Shown here in pieces: positions 34,198 through 45,683 of a DNA stretch of 64,000 nucleotides; positions within the stretch are counted from its first letter, which is position 1, and each line of letters begins with the position of its first letter. The translations under genes were made by a program, and so were the position numbers. The DNA is from Sesamum alatum (taxonomy: Eukaryota; Streptophyta; Magnoliopsida; Lamiales; Pedaliaceae): the NCBI GenBank assembly GCA_034509735.1, contig JACGWO010000004.1:23665395-23729394 (forward strand), in the 5' to 3' direction. Below the pieces are notes generated by a model that was not told the origin of the DNA, searched no databases, and saw only the letters and a list, made by a program, of their open reading frames with translations.

Positions 34198-37100
34198 TTA
34201 AATCCAATCGCCCATATACCTAATCCCCATCTTCTCAAGATGTTGCGTATGAGCGCTCTGCGACATAGGCTTTGTCAGCGGATCTGCTTTGTTGTCTGCT
34301 GAGTTGACTCGGTCCACCTGAACGTCACCTCTTCCTACCATTTCTCTAAGAAGATGGTAGCGTCTAAGAATGTGTTTTGAACGGTGATGAGATCTCGGTT
34401 TCTTTGCTTGAGCTATTGCACCGTTGTTATCACAGAAGATGACAACAGGCTCGGCGATGCTAGGCACCACACCCAACTCTTGGATGTAGTTTCTCATCCA
34501 AACCGCTTCCTTAGCAGCTTCTGAAGCTGCTATGTATTCAGCCTCTGTAGTGGAGTCAGCAGTGCTTGCTTGCTTGGAGCTTTTCCAAGCCACTACCCCT
34601 CCATTGAGCTTGAATACGTAACCCGATTGAGACTTGGCATCATCGTCATCAGACTGGAAGCTAGCGTCGCTGAAGCCTTCCAGGATCAGCTCTCCATTGC
34701 CATAGACTAAGAACATTTCCTTAGTCCTCCTTAGGTACATAAGGATGCCCTTAACAGCATTCCAATGTGCCTCTCCTACACAGGACTGATATCTGCTTGT
34801 CACGCTCAAAGCGTACGTAATGTTAGGTCTAGTGCAGTGGAGCGCATATTGGATGCTACCTACGGCAGAAGCATAGGGGATGACTTTCATCCTTTCAAGT
34901 TCCTCATCAGTTTGTGGGGACTGTTTCTTGGACAACTTGATCCCATGCCTCATGGGAAGGAATCCTCGTTTGGAGTTGTCCATTCGATATCTCTTTAGGA
35001 CTTTCTCCATATACGAGTTTTGGGTGAGCCCTAACATCCTTTTAGATCTGTCCCTGACAATCTGGATGCCTAGGAGGTAGGAGGCTTCACCCAAGTCCTT
35101 CATGGAAAACTGGGTTGACAACCATGTTTTTGTGTCTCCTAACATTCTAACGTCATTACCAATGAGTAGAATGTCATCCACATAAAGCACTAGGAACACT
35201 ATTGAGCTCCCACTGACCTTCTTGTATACACAAGGGTCGGATTCGTTCTTGATGAAGTCATATCCCCGTATTACTTCATCAAAGCGAATGTTCCAACTTC
35301 GGGAGGCTTGTTTGAGGCCATAAATGGACTGCTGGAGACGACAGACCTTCTGTTCTTCTCCAGTGACCGTGAAACCCTCCGGCTGATCCATATAGATCTC
35401 TTCTTCAATGAAACCGTTGAGGAAGGCCGTTTTCACGTCCATCTGCCATATCTCATAGTCATACCATGCTGCTATGGCGAGCAGGATCCGAATGGACTTA
35501 GCTATGGCTACTGGTGAGTAGGTATCCTCAAAATCGACCCCGGGTCGTTGAGTGTATCCCTTAGTTACAAGCCTAGCCTTAAAGGTTGTGACTTCTCCAT
35601 CAACACCAAGTTTGCGCTTGTAGACCCACTTACAGCCCACTGGCTTAACACCTTTCGGTGGATCTACAAGTCTCCAGACTTGGTTCTCGTCTATGGAGTC
35701 CATTTCGGTTTTCGTGGCCTTAAGCCATTTCCCGGAGTCGATATCAGACATCGCTTCTCCATATGTCTTAGGATCGTTATCCAAAAGTCCGGTCGTTCTT
35801 ATAAAGCCATATCTCATTGGAGGTCTGGACTCTCTAGTAGACCTACGGAGAATGGGAACGTCAGTGGTGACTGTGGGCGCTGACTGTATCGGAGCCGGCG
35901 GTTCAGGGACCGGGGCTGGCTGTTCCTGAGGCTGTCCTTCATGCCTAGCATGTTGGACTCCTCGAGGTTGGTCAGCCCTTCGGCTGTCTATTCTGAATCC
36001 TCTAAATGAGGGTTCCGTGGCTGCCTCTGATGGCTGGATTCCATCACTTGATTCCTCAAGGATTAGCTCATCAGGTTGGACATCCTCTAGGAAGCCTTGC
36101 TCCAAGAATACTGCATTCCTTGAAACAAACACCTTTTGTTCCAAGTGGTCATAAAAGTAATAACCCGCAGTTTCTTTAGGGTATCTAACGAACCTGCATA
36201 AGCTAGACCTAGATTCCAGCTTATCTCCCACTAACCTCTTGACGTATGCGGGGCTACCCCACACTTTCAAGTAGTTGTAGGATGCAGGCTTGCCGTGCCA
36301 TATCTCATATGGCGTTTGGGTCAATGCACTGGTAGGCCCCAAATTCAGCAACTTGGCTGCCGTTTCTACTGCATAGCCCCAAAAGGATAAGGGCAATTTG
36401 GTAAAAACTCATCATGGACCGAACCATGTCCAACAGGGTTCGATTCCTCCTTTTAGAGACACCATTTAATTGTGGTGTTCCAGGAGGTGTCCATTCTGAT
36501 ATTATACCATATTCTTTTAGATAATCTAGGAACTCTGTACTAAGGTATTCACCGCCTCGGTCTGACCGTAGGACTTTAATTTTGCAGTTGATCTGGTTCT
36601 CTACTTCAAGTCTGAATTCTTTAAACCTCTCAAGAGCTTCAGACTTGTACCTCATTAGGTAAACATAACCATACCGTGAATGATCATCGGTAAAGGTTAT
36701 GAAGTAGGAGAATCCACCTCGGGCCTGCGTCCTTAGTGGTCCACATACGTCTGTATGGACCAAGTCCAACAGACCTGTGGCAAGCCTGCTTTGTCCTACA
36801 AAGGGCTTCTTGGTCATTTTCCCTCTTAGACACGATTCACAAATTGGTAGCTCACTCAAGTCCCCTACCTCTAGGTTCTTTGAGTCTGCCAACTTTTTCA
36901 TCCTATCTTGGGATATGTGACCTAGCCTAGCGTGCCACAATCGTGGGTTCCCGTTATTATCTAATTTACGTTTGTGTTGAGCATTAAGAACGAAGTTTGT
37001 TTCTTCCAAGATATAGAGCCCATTATTTAATGTACCAAGCAGATGAGCAATTCCACACCTCATCAAATAAAAGCAATTTTTATTGATTCTAAACTCATAA

Positions 37101-38248
37101 CCACTATTGTCCAACAATGGAATGGAAATGATGTTTTTAATCATACTAGGTACAAAATAAACTTGCTCTAATTCTGTGCTAATGCTATCACTAATCACTA
37201 GAGTGGCGGATCCTACTACTTCTGCCGAGATGGCCTTGCCATTCCCAAGCTTTAGGATCATTTCCCCGCTACCCAGTTTTTTGCTTCTTTTCAGCAACTG
37301 CAAGTCATGAAAATGTGAGCTCTACAGCCGGTATCTAATACCCAAGAGGCAGAATTAGTGACCATGTTAACCTCAATCACAAAAATACCTTGGTTCGAGA
37401 AGAGTTTGGGGCACTCTCTCTTCCAATGCCCTTTCTCACGGCAGTTGATACATATGTCATATGCCTTTGACTGTTGCTTGGAGACAACCTTTCCCTTTCC
37501 TTTGCCTTTCCCCTCTTTGGCAATGGGAACACTCTTAGCGTTCGTAGCTGCTTTGACGGCCTTTCCCTTCCTTTTCTTCTTTTTTCCAACGTCCGGCACC
37601 CTTGCCTTTCGTCTTGGAAGTCGAAGCACCTCCAAACAATACCGAAGGCGTGGACTTCTTAGTCGTTGCCTCGTATTGCACCAACATATTAATCAACTCA
37701 TGAATCCCCTTCTCAAGTGCGTTCATGTTATAGTTGACGATAAATTGGTCGAAGGAGGGTGGGAGTGACTGAAGGATCACATCTATGTACGTTTCATTGT
37801 CGAGACCTGCCTTTAGGTCCTCGAGCTTTTTCCACCAGGGTACGCATTTTAACCCCGTGATCTTGTACAGAGGATCCTTCTGTCATTTTAGTTCCAAAGA
37901 ACGCCTTGGTCACGACATACCTAGTATACCGGTCCGGGACTGCATAGTAATCCTTAAGGCGAGCCATAATGGAAGGGACATCGTCTAGCCTTTCATATTG
38001 CTTCTGAATTTCATTCGTCATTGAAGCAAGTATGACGCTACGGACCTTCCGGTTATCCTTATGCCAAGTTTCGAACGTCTCATGTTCTTCTGGCGTGGAT
38101 CTTCCGATAAGGTCCTAGGGAGAGGCTCGTCCATGACGTAGCCTTGGTTCTCATAATCCAGGACTATCCTGAGATTTCGCAACCAGTCGTAATTGGTTCC
38201 ATTGAATTTGTTTGTCTCAAGAATGGTTGAAAGTGGGTTCTTAGACAT
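34198..38248 (-). pseudogene. Element E gag-pol, least damaged copia polyprotein here
   Basis: All domains are present in order. Gag starts at 38248 (MSKNPLSTILETNKF) and is frame-broken near 38100 and 37835. The CCHC knuckle is intact at 37451-37410 (CINCREKGHWKREC). The protease has DTG at 37335-37327. The integrase HHCC and catalytic core (HTDVCGP, FTDDHSRYGYV, NGVSKRRNRT) occupy one frame, 37303-36305. A 1-bp insertion in an A run (near 36400) shifts into the last frame, 36396-34198 (732 codons), which carries the end of the integrase, the proline-rich linker, RT (YVDD at 35184-35173) and RNase H. Only a handful of single-base shifts separate it from an intact polyprotein, some possibly sequencing errors. 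An intact relative would make virus-like particles and integrate cDNA. As written it is defective. Confidence 0.92.
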
Positions 38249-40359
38249 TTTAAAATCTACATTGTAAAAAATAGTACGCGATCAACAGAAAATAAAGGCG
38301 GTGGTTTGACAAAAATAATTAAATGCTTGGACTTTAGTCATTTAATCCTCCCACTATTTATACGAAAACACGGTACTCTCAAACGTGATTTTCGGGAAAT
38401 CCTTTCCTAGTGGGCTTGGGATCCACAGCGATTTTTTCATACCCCGCTTTTACGATTCGCATGGAAAAGATCCTGTGGGAGGTATACCATACCATTCTCG
38501 TTCCACAAGATTCCCAAGACTATTGCCTCACCCTTTCACATGATCCCGAGGACTCCAAGCTAATCGACCGAGCCACAGACCCTTTCACATGATCCCGAGG
38601 ACTCAAAGCTAATCATGCTAATCGGGCGTTAGACCCAACCTAATCGACCGAGCCACAGACCCACTGCTACCCCCACGACTCGTGAGACAAGTAACAGCAG
38701 CCTGTTTTTCGTTCATGACATAGTGCAGCTTCTTTTAAGTACAATAACGTGCCACGACTCGTGAGACCACGCTATTGACCTAAAACAGCTTCCTCACTAT
38801 GCCATGGATTGGAAGGCATGAACAAACTCCTAGAGTTGATGCTCATTTTGTCTAGGGTCTAATATTTAAACATTGGTCCAACCAATGTGAGAGTAGTAAA
38901 TGACAGAGATCTCATAAATAATAATATCCATACATTCATCCATAATGCATAAGTAAATCCATTCACAGCAGTTATATGATAAATAAAGCACCATTTCATC
39001 CATCATAACAACCACATGCAAAATTAAAGCCTAGTACGTCCCTGTTGGATGATCACGAGCCCGAATCCTATGCGATCCACTGAGCCCGCAGTGAATCTAT
39101 GGTCAATCTAGGGTTGGTCCTATACTATTACATTAATAGTAACCCAATCATCATTCTGATGGGCCTTGGTCTCTTTTATCTTTCTTCACTTCATGGAAAC
39201 GCCTTGGAACCTCCAGTATGGGCTCTCCATGTGGACCTTCCTTCTTCTCCATCAATTACATAAAATAAAACCTCACTCCTATTCTACTCTCATTACATAT
39301 TAAAAAATAGAAACCCCAGCGAAAACCCGAGGGGAGTACATAAAGAGGGAGATAGAATGCCTTATTATTCCAAGGCAACTAAAAAGAGAAGAGGAGAAAA
39401 TAATAAAAGAGGCACACAGGCCCAACAGAAAATTAAACCATACATTCGGTCTAGAGCTCGTGATCATCCTTTTTCCATCCAACACACATAATCATATGAT
39501 CTAATCACATAATTACAACATACCAATAATTCATGATATCCAATCATAATTATCCAAGATAAAAAAATAAATAAACAAGTGCGTAACGTGTGAAAATATA
39601 ACTTAATGGTTGGTAATAATACTTTCTCGTTTTAGGAAATCCCTTCCTCATTATTTCTAAGTAAAATATCCCCGGGATTCCAAATTCAATATATTTTACT
39701 CCCCAAAATAATGTCTTGGAAATTTAGGCAAAATTGAACCAAAAAATGAATTTTCAGAATTTAATTAAAATTAAAAAAACTGAAAAGTAAAATAAAAAAA
39801 AATAATACTAGGGTTTAAAACCCTAGCAGCACCAGCCGCCGGCCGCTGCCACCGGCAGCAGCCTGCCGGCGCCGCGCTCAGGGCAGCAGGCCCAGCCTGC
39901 CGCCCCTGCGCGCGCCTGGTTGGCTGCGCTCTGCGCGACGTGGTGTTCCAGCAGGCCGTCCTGCGCGCAGGCTTCCCTGCCTCGCGCGCGCACTGGCCCT
40001 ACTGGTCGTCAGCCGCGCACCTGCGCCTGTGCAGCGCGCGCGCAGACACCTGCACGCTGGGCGTGGCGCGTGCGCGCGGCTTCCCTTGCCCACGCTCGTC
40101 TGCCCTGCCTGCTGCGCATGGCAGGGTGCGGCCAGCCTCCGGCTGGTCGGCTGCGGCGTTTCTTTGTTTTTCTCATTCAATTTCCACCCCCATTTCCCAA
40201 GAAAAACAGAAAATACCAATTTTGCAGAATTCACACGAATTAAAAGCAATAAACCAACATGCTTTAATAATCAAGAAAGTCAAGAATTAATTAAAACATG
40301 ACAAAACACGTTTCATAGTTAAAACGCACATAAAACCCTAGGCCTATACACCGAACCGG
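38249..40359 (-). other. Element E untranslated leader
   Basis: No credible gene. Hairpin 1 is at 38742-38777 (CAATAACGTG/CACGCTATTG as read on plus) and hairpin 2 at 38664-38700. The conserved pyrimidine tract (purine on plus) lies near 39385. A GC-rich island lies at 39826-40165. A compact ctagggttttaaaccctag palindrome (39808-39826) borders the island, and a related copy borders the one in element I (62346-62364). Confidence 0.85.
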
Positions 40360-40371
40360 GCTCTGATACCA
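40360..40371 (-). other. Element E primer-binding site (initiator tRNA-Met)
   Basis: gctctgatacca is the complement of TGGTATCAGAGC, one base from the 5' LTR at 40373. Confidence 0.93.
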
Positions 40372-40372
40372 C

Positions 40373-42345
40373 TGAAAGAGATTGTGGATCGTCCCGGAAA
40401 ATTGCGCGAATGCAGAAGTGCGATATAAAATTAAAATTGCGGAATTAAAACATGCTTTAATCAAATAAAGAACACGTTCAAAGGGTGTTCCTTTGAAATT
40501 CCCGGGTGTTCGGTGTATCTCATGAATTAAAGCATACAACAATCATGGAGGCCATAAGGTTAAAAATAAAGAGGGATAAAAATCTAAAACGAGACCTACC
40601 CGTTGTCGTTTTCGTCTTCAACGGCTACTCGCGTTGTTCCCCGCTTTGCACCAAGACCTCGTTCTTGAGATCCTCCAAAACGTGACACACGATCCACCCA
40701 CGTATTCTTGAACGTCGTGCTAGCAACGAATAAGTGTTTATGGAGAGGATAGATCAACCACGCGTTATGAATTAACGGGATTGATCTTCCTTAGTTCTAA
40801 TGTTCCAAAAACAAGAGAACAAGAAAAAACAATTTTCTTGGAGAGTGGGAGAGAGAGGGGCGGACGAGAGAGAGGAAAGGAGAGTGTGTGTTGTGTGTGT
40901 TTTCAAGAATCACCATCCTTCAAATTGTAGGAGGCTAGGGGTTTATATAGAGGAGGAGTTTAATCCTATTTAAACTCCAACTCTAAGAACTCTATGTTGA
41001 CTAGGATTTTGATCTAGTCAAAGTCCTAGTCAAACTAGTGTTTGACATAGTCAAACCAATCCTAGCCATCCATCTCTCCTTTCCATCTCAACCGTTGATT
41101 TAATTTAATGGAATATTTAAAACCTATTTAAATATTCCAAAAGGCCTAAATAAATATAAATATTTATTTTAAGCCCATTAAATAAATTCCTTTAATAAAT
41201 CTAATTTATTAATATAATTCTTTTTATCAAACAGAAGGAATTAATTCTCCAAGAAAATAAAGGACCCGATTAAATCCAATTTAATCATTCCTATTCTCCA
41301 ATATTTAATTCTAAATTAAATACTAAATGTGTGTGTGGATAGTGTGTGACACTTTAGGTTCACCTTTCAACTAGACTTGGTCGGATTCCAAGAATCCGTC
41401 CGTTACCATGGGTGGCCATCTAGCAACGGTCAATGGCACTAGAGACTAGGTGAAATATTTGGGGTGAACATTTAGGCTCTAACAGTACACTTGTCCTTCT
41501 GTCTACGGTCTCACCACTTAGGGTCTAGGGCATGGAAAATGCAGGTACCCATTTTGGACCTAAGTGTCGGTCTGTCCTTACTAAACGCCGCAAGGGAATC
41601 CTTCCCTTCTGTTCAGTCACTGGACCACAGATTTTAGGGACAAGACACAGAGCATACGTGAGACTCTACTGTCAATGCCTTTTGACAGGAGACAGATCCT
41701 TTCTTGGAAACTACTGTCACTCAGTATACCAGAGCTGGACTAGACATGGCTTATGACTACTCAAGTGCTTCTTGGCAATCTCTCACCATATCTAAGATAC
41801 AGACCTGACGCACAGGTAAACTCAGAAGTTCCTCAAGTCAAAGGACTTGACCTGTACCGTTGGAACCGGGAATACACGTCATACCTTGCTGACTATACTC
41901 AAGGTCCTCCGTAAGACGGTTCCCGCGAGTCACCTCAGTTAGCTGCTCCCTAGCAGGCTAACCCACTAACACTGCTTAGACAACCTTCGTCACTCGTTGA
42001 TGAAACACGATAGCAGATGCTTAGTGCAAGTCTCAAGGGGAATCTCGATACCCATTTTCGAGATTCCTTGACTTGGAGATTTTCGGACTGATTCGGCAAG
42101 ACTGATTTTCACGGACCTACCTCCAAGCGTAGTCCCAGCCCCCGAAATAGACTCTCAGCCCGTGGGCTTTGTTTGCGTAGCGAACAGATATGTAATAGCA
42201 ATGTATAAGTGAACGCAAACAAAGTAACGCCATATGAATCTCACTTCTTTATTCATAGATGTTTTATCAAACACACACTGAAATCGTCTAGACATAGGTT
42301 ACATTTTCCTGCCAAGATTGGCTTACATGGTCACCTATTCTAACA
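40373..42345 (-). repeat. Element E 5' LTR
   Basis: 1,973 bp from tgaaagag to tattctaaca. TATA box on minus at 40941-40950, facing TTGAC repeats at about 41000-41060, CT-rich leader (purine on plus) at 40840-40890. Followed by taaag of A. Confidence 0.93.
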
Positions 42346-42433
42346 TAAAGACCAAGCGTTTAATTATTTATCAAAACTTCCGTCTTTTAAATTCTGCTGA
42401 TCGCGAGTTCTATTTTTAAAATGTAGATTTAAA

Positions 42434-44628
42434 ATGTCTAAAAACCCATTATCAACCATACTTGAGACCAAAAAGTTCAATGGAACAAATTACAACGACT
42501 GGTTGCGCAATCTGAGGATAGTCCTAGATTACGAGAACCAAGGCTACGTCATGGATGAGCCTCTCCCTAGGACCATACCGGAAGGATCCACGCCTGAAGA
42601 ACGTGAGATATTCGAGACTTGGCATAAGGATAACCGGAAGGTCCGTAGCATCATACTTACCTCTATGACGAATGAGATTCAGAAGCAGTATGAAAGGCTA
42701 GACAATGTCCCTTCCATTATGGCTCGCCTGAAGGATTGCTATGCAGTCCCAAACCGACATACTAGGTATGTTGCGACGAAGGCGTTCTTTGGAACTAAAA
42801 TGACCAAAGGATTTTCTGTGCAAGAGCACGGGTTAAAATGCTTACCCTGGTGGAAAAGCTCGAGGACCTAAAGGTAGGCCTCGATAATGAGACGTACATA
42901 GATGTGATCCTTCAGTCTCTCCCACCCTCCTTCGACCAATTTATTGTTAACTATAACATGAACACACTTGAGAAGGGTATTCATGAGTTAATCAATATGT
43001 TGGTGCAATATGAGGCAACGACCAAAAAGTCCACGCCTTCGGTATTGTTTGGAGGTGCTTCGACTTCCAAGGCGAAAGGCAAGGGTGCCGGACGTTGGAA
43101 AAGGAAGAAGGGAAAGGGAAAAGCCGCCAAAGCAGCTACAAACACTAAGAGTGTTCCCATTTCCAAAGAGGGGAAAGGCAAAGGAAAGGGAAAGGTTGTC
43201 TCCAAGCAACAGTCGAGGGCATATGACATATGTATCAATTGCCGTGAGAAAGGGCATTGGAAGAGGGAGCGCCCCAAACTTCTCTCAAACCAAGGTATCT
43301 TTGTGATTGAGGTTAATAGGGTTACTAACTCTGCCTCTTGGGTATTAGATACCGGCTGTGGAGCTCACATTTACAATGATTTTCAGGTGCTGAAAAAGAA
43401 GCAGAAAACTGGGTTAGCGGGGATATGATCCTGAAGCTTGGGAATGGCAAGGCCATCTCGGCAGAAGCAGTAGGATTCGCCACTCTAGTAGTTAGTGATC
43501 GTATTAGTATAGAGTTAGAGCAAGTTTATTATGTAACCTAGTATGATTAAAATCATCATTTCCATTCCGTTGTTAGACAATAGTGGATATGAGTTTATGA
43601 TCAATAAAAAATTGCTTTTATTTGATGAGGTGTGGAATTGCTCATCTACTTGGTACACTTAATAATGGACTCTATATCTTACAACAAACGAACTTCGTGC
43701 TAAACGCTCAACACAAACATAAAATAGATAACAACGGGAACGCATGACCGTGTCACGCTAGGCTAGGTCACATATCCCAAAACATGATGAAGAGATTGGT
43801 AGACTCAAAGAACATAGAGGTAGGGGACTTGAGTGAGCTACCAACTTGTGATCCTGTCTAAGAGGGAAAATGACCAAGAAGCCTTTGTAGGACAAAGCAG
43901 GCTTGCCACAGGTCTGTTGGACCTGGTCCATACAGACGTATGTGGACTACTAAGGACGCAGAGGTGGATTCTCCTACTTCATAACCTTCATCGATGATCA
44001 TTCACGGTATGGTTATGTATACCTGATGAGGTACAAGCCTGAAGCTCTTGAGAGGTTTAAAGAATTCAGACTTGAAGTTGAGAACCAAACCGACTGCAAA
44101 ATTAAAGTCCTACGGTCAGACCGAGGTGGAGAATACCTTAGTACTGAGTTCCTTGATTGTCTTAAAGAAAATGGTATAATATCTGAATGGACACCTCCCG
44201 GGACACTACAGTTGAATGGTGTCTCTGAAAGGAGGAATCGAACCCTGTTGGACATGGTTCGATCCATGATGAGTTTTACCAAATTGCCCTTGTCCTTTTG
44301 GGGCTACGCATTGGAGACTGTGGCCAAATTATTAAATTTAGCGCAACCAGTGTATTGACCGAAACACCATATGGAATATGGCAGGGCAAGCTGCGTCCTA
44401 CAACTACTTGAAAGTGTGGGGTAGCCCCGCATACGTCAAGAGGTTAGTGGGAGATAAGCTAGAATCTAGGTCTAGCTTATGCAGGTTCGTTGGATACCCT
44501 AAAGAAACTGCAGGTTATTACTTTTATGACCCCTTGGAACAAAAGGTGTTTGTTTCAAGGAACGCAGTGTTCTTGAAACAAGGCTTTCCAGAGGATATCC
44601 AACCTGATGAACTGATCCTTGAAGAATC
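42434..44628 (+). pseudogene. Element A gag-protease-integrase, truncated before RT
   Basis: ATG at 42434 (MSKNPLSTILETKKF). Gag is open to 42871, where a missing G near 42830 shifts frame to 42838-43428. The CCHC knuckle has its last Cys changed to Arg (CGC at 43270-43272). The protease keeps WVLDTGCGAHI (about 43340-43370), then a frameshift follows. The integrase zinc-finger region (43740-43930) is frame-broken and the Trp of the HARLGH block is lost. The integrase core is open at 44026-44358. The post-core region (KVWGSPAYVKRL...YYFYDPLEQKVF) runs at 44378-44628. At 44629 a new LTR (F) begins, so RT, RNase H and the 3' LTR of A are missing from the assembled sequence. Confidence 0.92.
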
Positions 44629-44727
44629 TGTTAGAAATAGGTGACCATGTAAGCCACTTTTGGCAGGAATATGTAACCTATGTCTAGACAATTTCACGTG
44701 TTTGATAAAACATTTATGAATAAAGAA
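44629..44727 (+). repeat. LTR F, first 99 bp, runs into a gap
   Basis: TGTTAGAAATAGGTGACC is the family-1 LTR start, directly after the codons for DELILEES in the pol of A. The left flanking pentamer is gaatc (44624-44628). The rest is hidden by the gap. Confidence 0.88.
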
Positions 44728-45227
44728 NNNNNNNNNNNNNNNNNNNNNNNNNNNNNNNNNNNNNNNNNNNNNNNNNNNNNNNNNNNNNNNNNNNNNNNNN
44801 NNNNNNNNNNNNNNNNNNNNNNNNNNNNNNNNNNNNNNNNNNNNNNNNNNNNNNNNNNNNNNNNNNNNNNNNNNNNNNNNNNNNNNNNNNNNNNNNNNNN
44901 NNNNNNNNNNNNNNNNNNNNNNNNNNNNNNNNNNNNNNNNNNNNNNNNNNNNNNNNNNNNNNNNNNNNNNNNNNNNNNNNNNNNNNNNNNNNNNNNNNNN
45001 NNNNNNNNNNNNNNNNNNNNNNNNNNNNNNNNNNNNNNNNNNNNNNNNNNNNNNNNNNNNNNNNNNNNNNNNNNNNNNNNNNNNNNNNNNNNNNNNNNNN
45101 NNNNNNNNNNNNNNNNNNNNNNNNNNNNNNNNNNNNNNNNNNNNNNNNNNNNNNNNNNNNNNNNNNNNNNNNNNNNNNNNNNNNNNNNNNNNNNNNNNNN
45201 NNNNNNNNNNNNNNNNNNNNNNNNNNN
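44728..45227. other. Assembly gap (exactly 500 N)
   Basis: Exactly 500 N. On the left is a plus-strand LTR inside the pol of A; on the right is the end of a plus-strand LTR inside a minus-strand LTR of G. The real missing sequence is probably much longer than 500 bp. Confidence 0.99.
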
Positions 45228-45281
45228 TACCGCGCTTCCGCCTTCGCGCAATTCCCGGACGATCCACCGGATTTTCTTTCA
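45228..45281 (+). repeat. Last 54 bp of a plus-strand LTR
   Basis: taccgcgcttccgccttcgc followed by a cccggacgatccaccgg block and a tttctttca end matches the family-1 LTR terminus. It abuts the interior of the 3' LTR of G at 45282. It need not be the same LTR as F. Confidence 0.85.
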
Positions 45282-45666
45282 GCTGCTACCTAGCAGGCCA
45301 ACCCACTAACACTGCTTAGACGACCTTCGTCACCCGTCGATGAAATACGACAGCAGATGCTTAGTGCCAAGTCTCAAGGGGAATCTCGGTACAACACTTT
45401 CGAGATTCCTTGACTTGGAGATTTTCCGAACTGATTCGGCGAAAACTGATTTCATGGACCTACCTCCAGCGTAGTCCCAGTCCCCGAAATATGTTTTCAG
45501 TCTGTGGGCTTTGTTTGCATAGTGAACAGATATATAAAGCGGATAAAGTGAATGCCAAATGAATTTCACTTCTTATTCATTAACGATTTATTAAAACCTC
45601 GAAATTGTTTCAGACATAGGTGACAATTCGCCTACCAAGATTGGCTACATGGTCACCTATTCTAAC
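45282..45666 (-). repeat. Element G 3' LTR, 385-bp remnant
   Basis: The segment matches the first 385 bp of a family-1 LTR on the minus strand, ending in tattctaaca next to the PPT. The remaining 1.6 kb is missing at the junction with the plus-strand LTR end. Confidence 0.88.
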
Positions 45667-45683
45667 AATCTCCCACTTGACCT

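Larger units (their letters stand above)
32212..42345 (-). mobile_element. Element E: full-length minus-strand Ty1/copia retrotransposon
   Basis: E lies in the leader of A in the opposite orientation. 5' LTR 40373-42345, PBS complement 40360-40371, leader, gag-pol 38248-34198, PPT complement 34182-34193, 3' LTR to 34181. The right end is clean (tattctaaca, then taaag). The left end is abnormal: the terminal 20 or so bases of the LTR are replaced, and host sequence taaagaccaagcgtttaa is present on both sides (32194-32211 and 42346-42363), far longer than a 5-bp TSD. Confidence 0.9.

Noticed and set aside
34765..35929. Plus-strand frames opposite the pol of E (also 25524-25724, 37358-37988, 48801-49187, 57915-58536, 59966-60310)
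   Set aside because: They are antisense shadows of a conserved polyprotein; their similarity between elements follows from the sense-strand conservation.
43235..43272. Zinc knuckle as evidence of a host CCHC gene
   Set aside because: It lies in frame within copia Gag, next to the protease and integrase, in every element.
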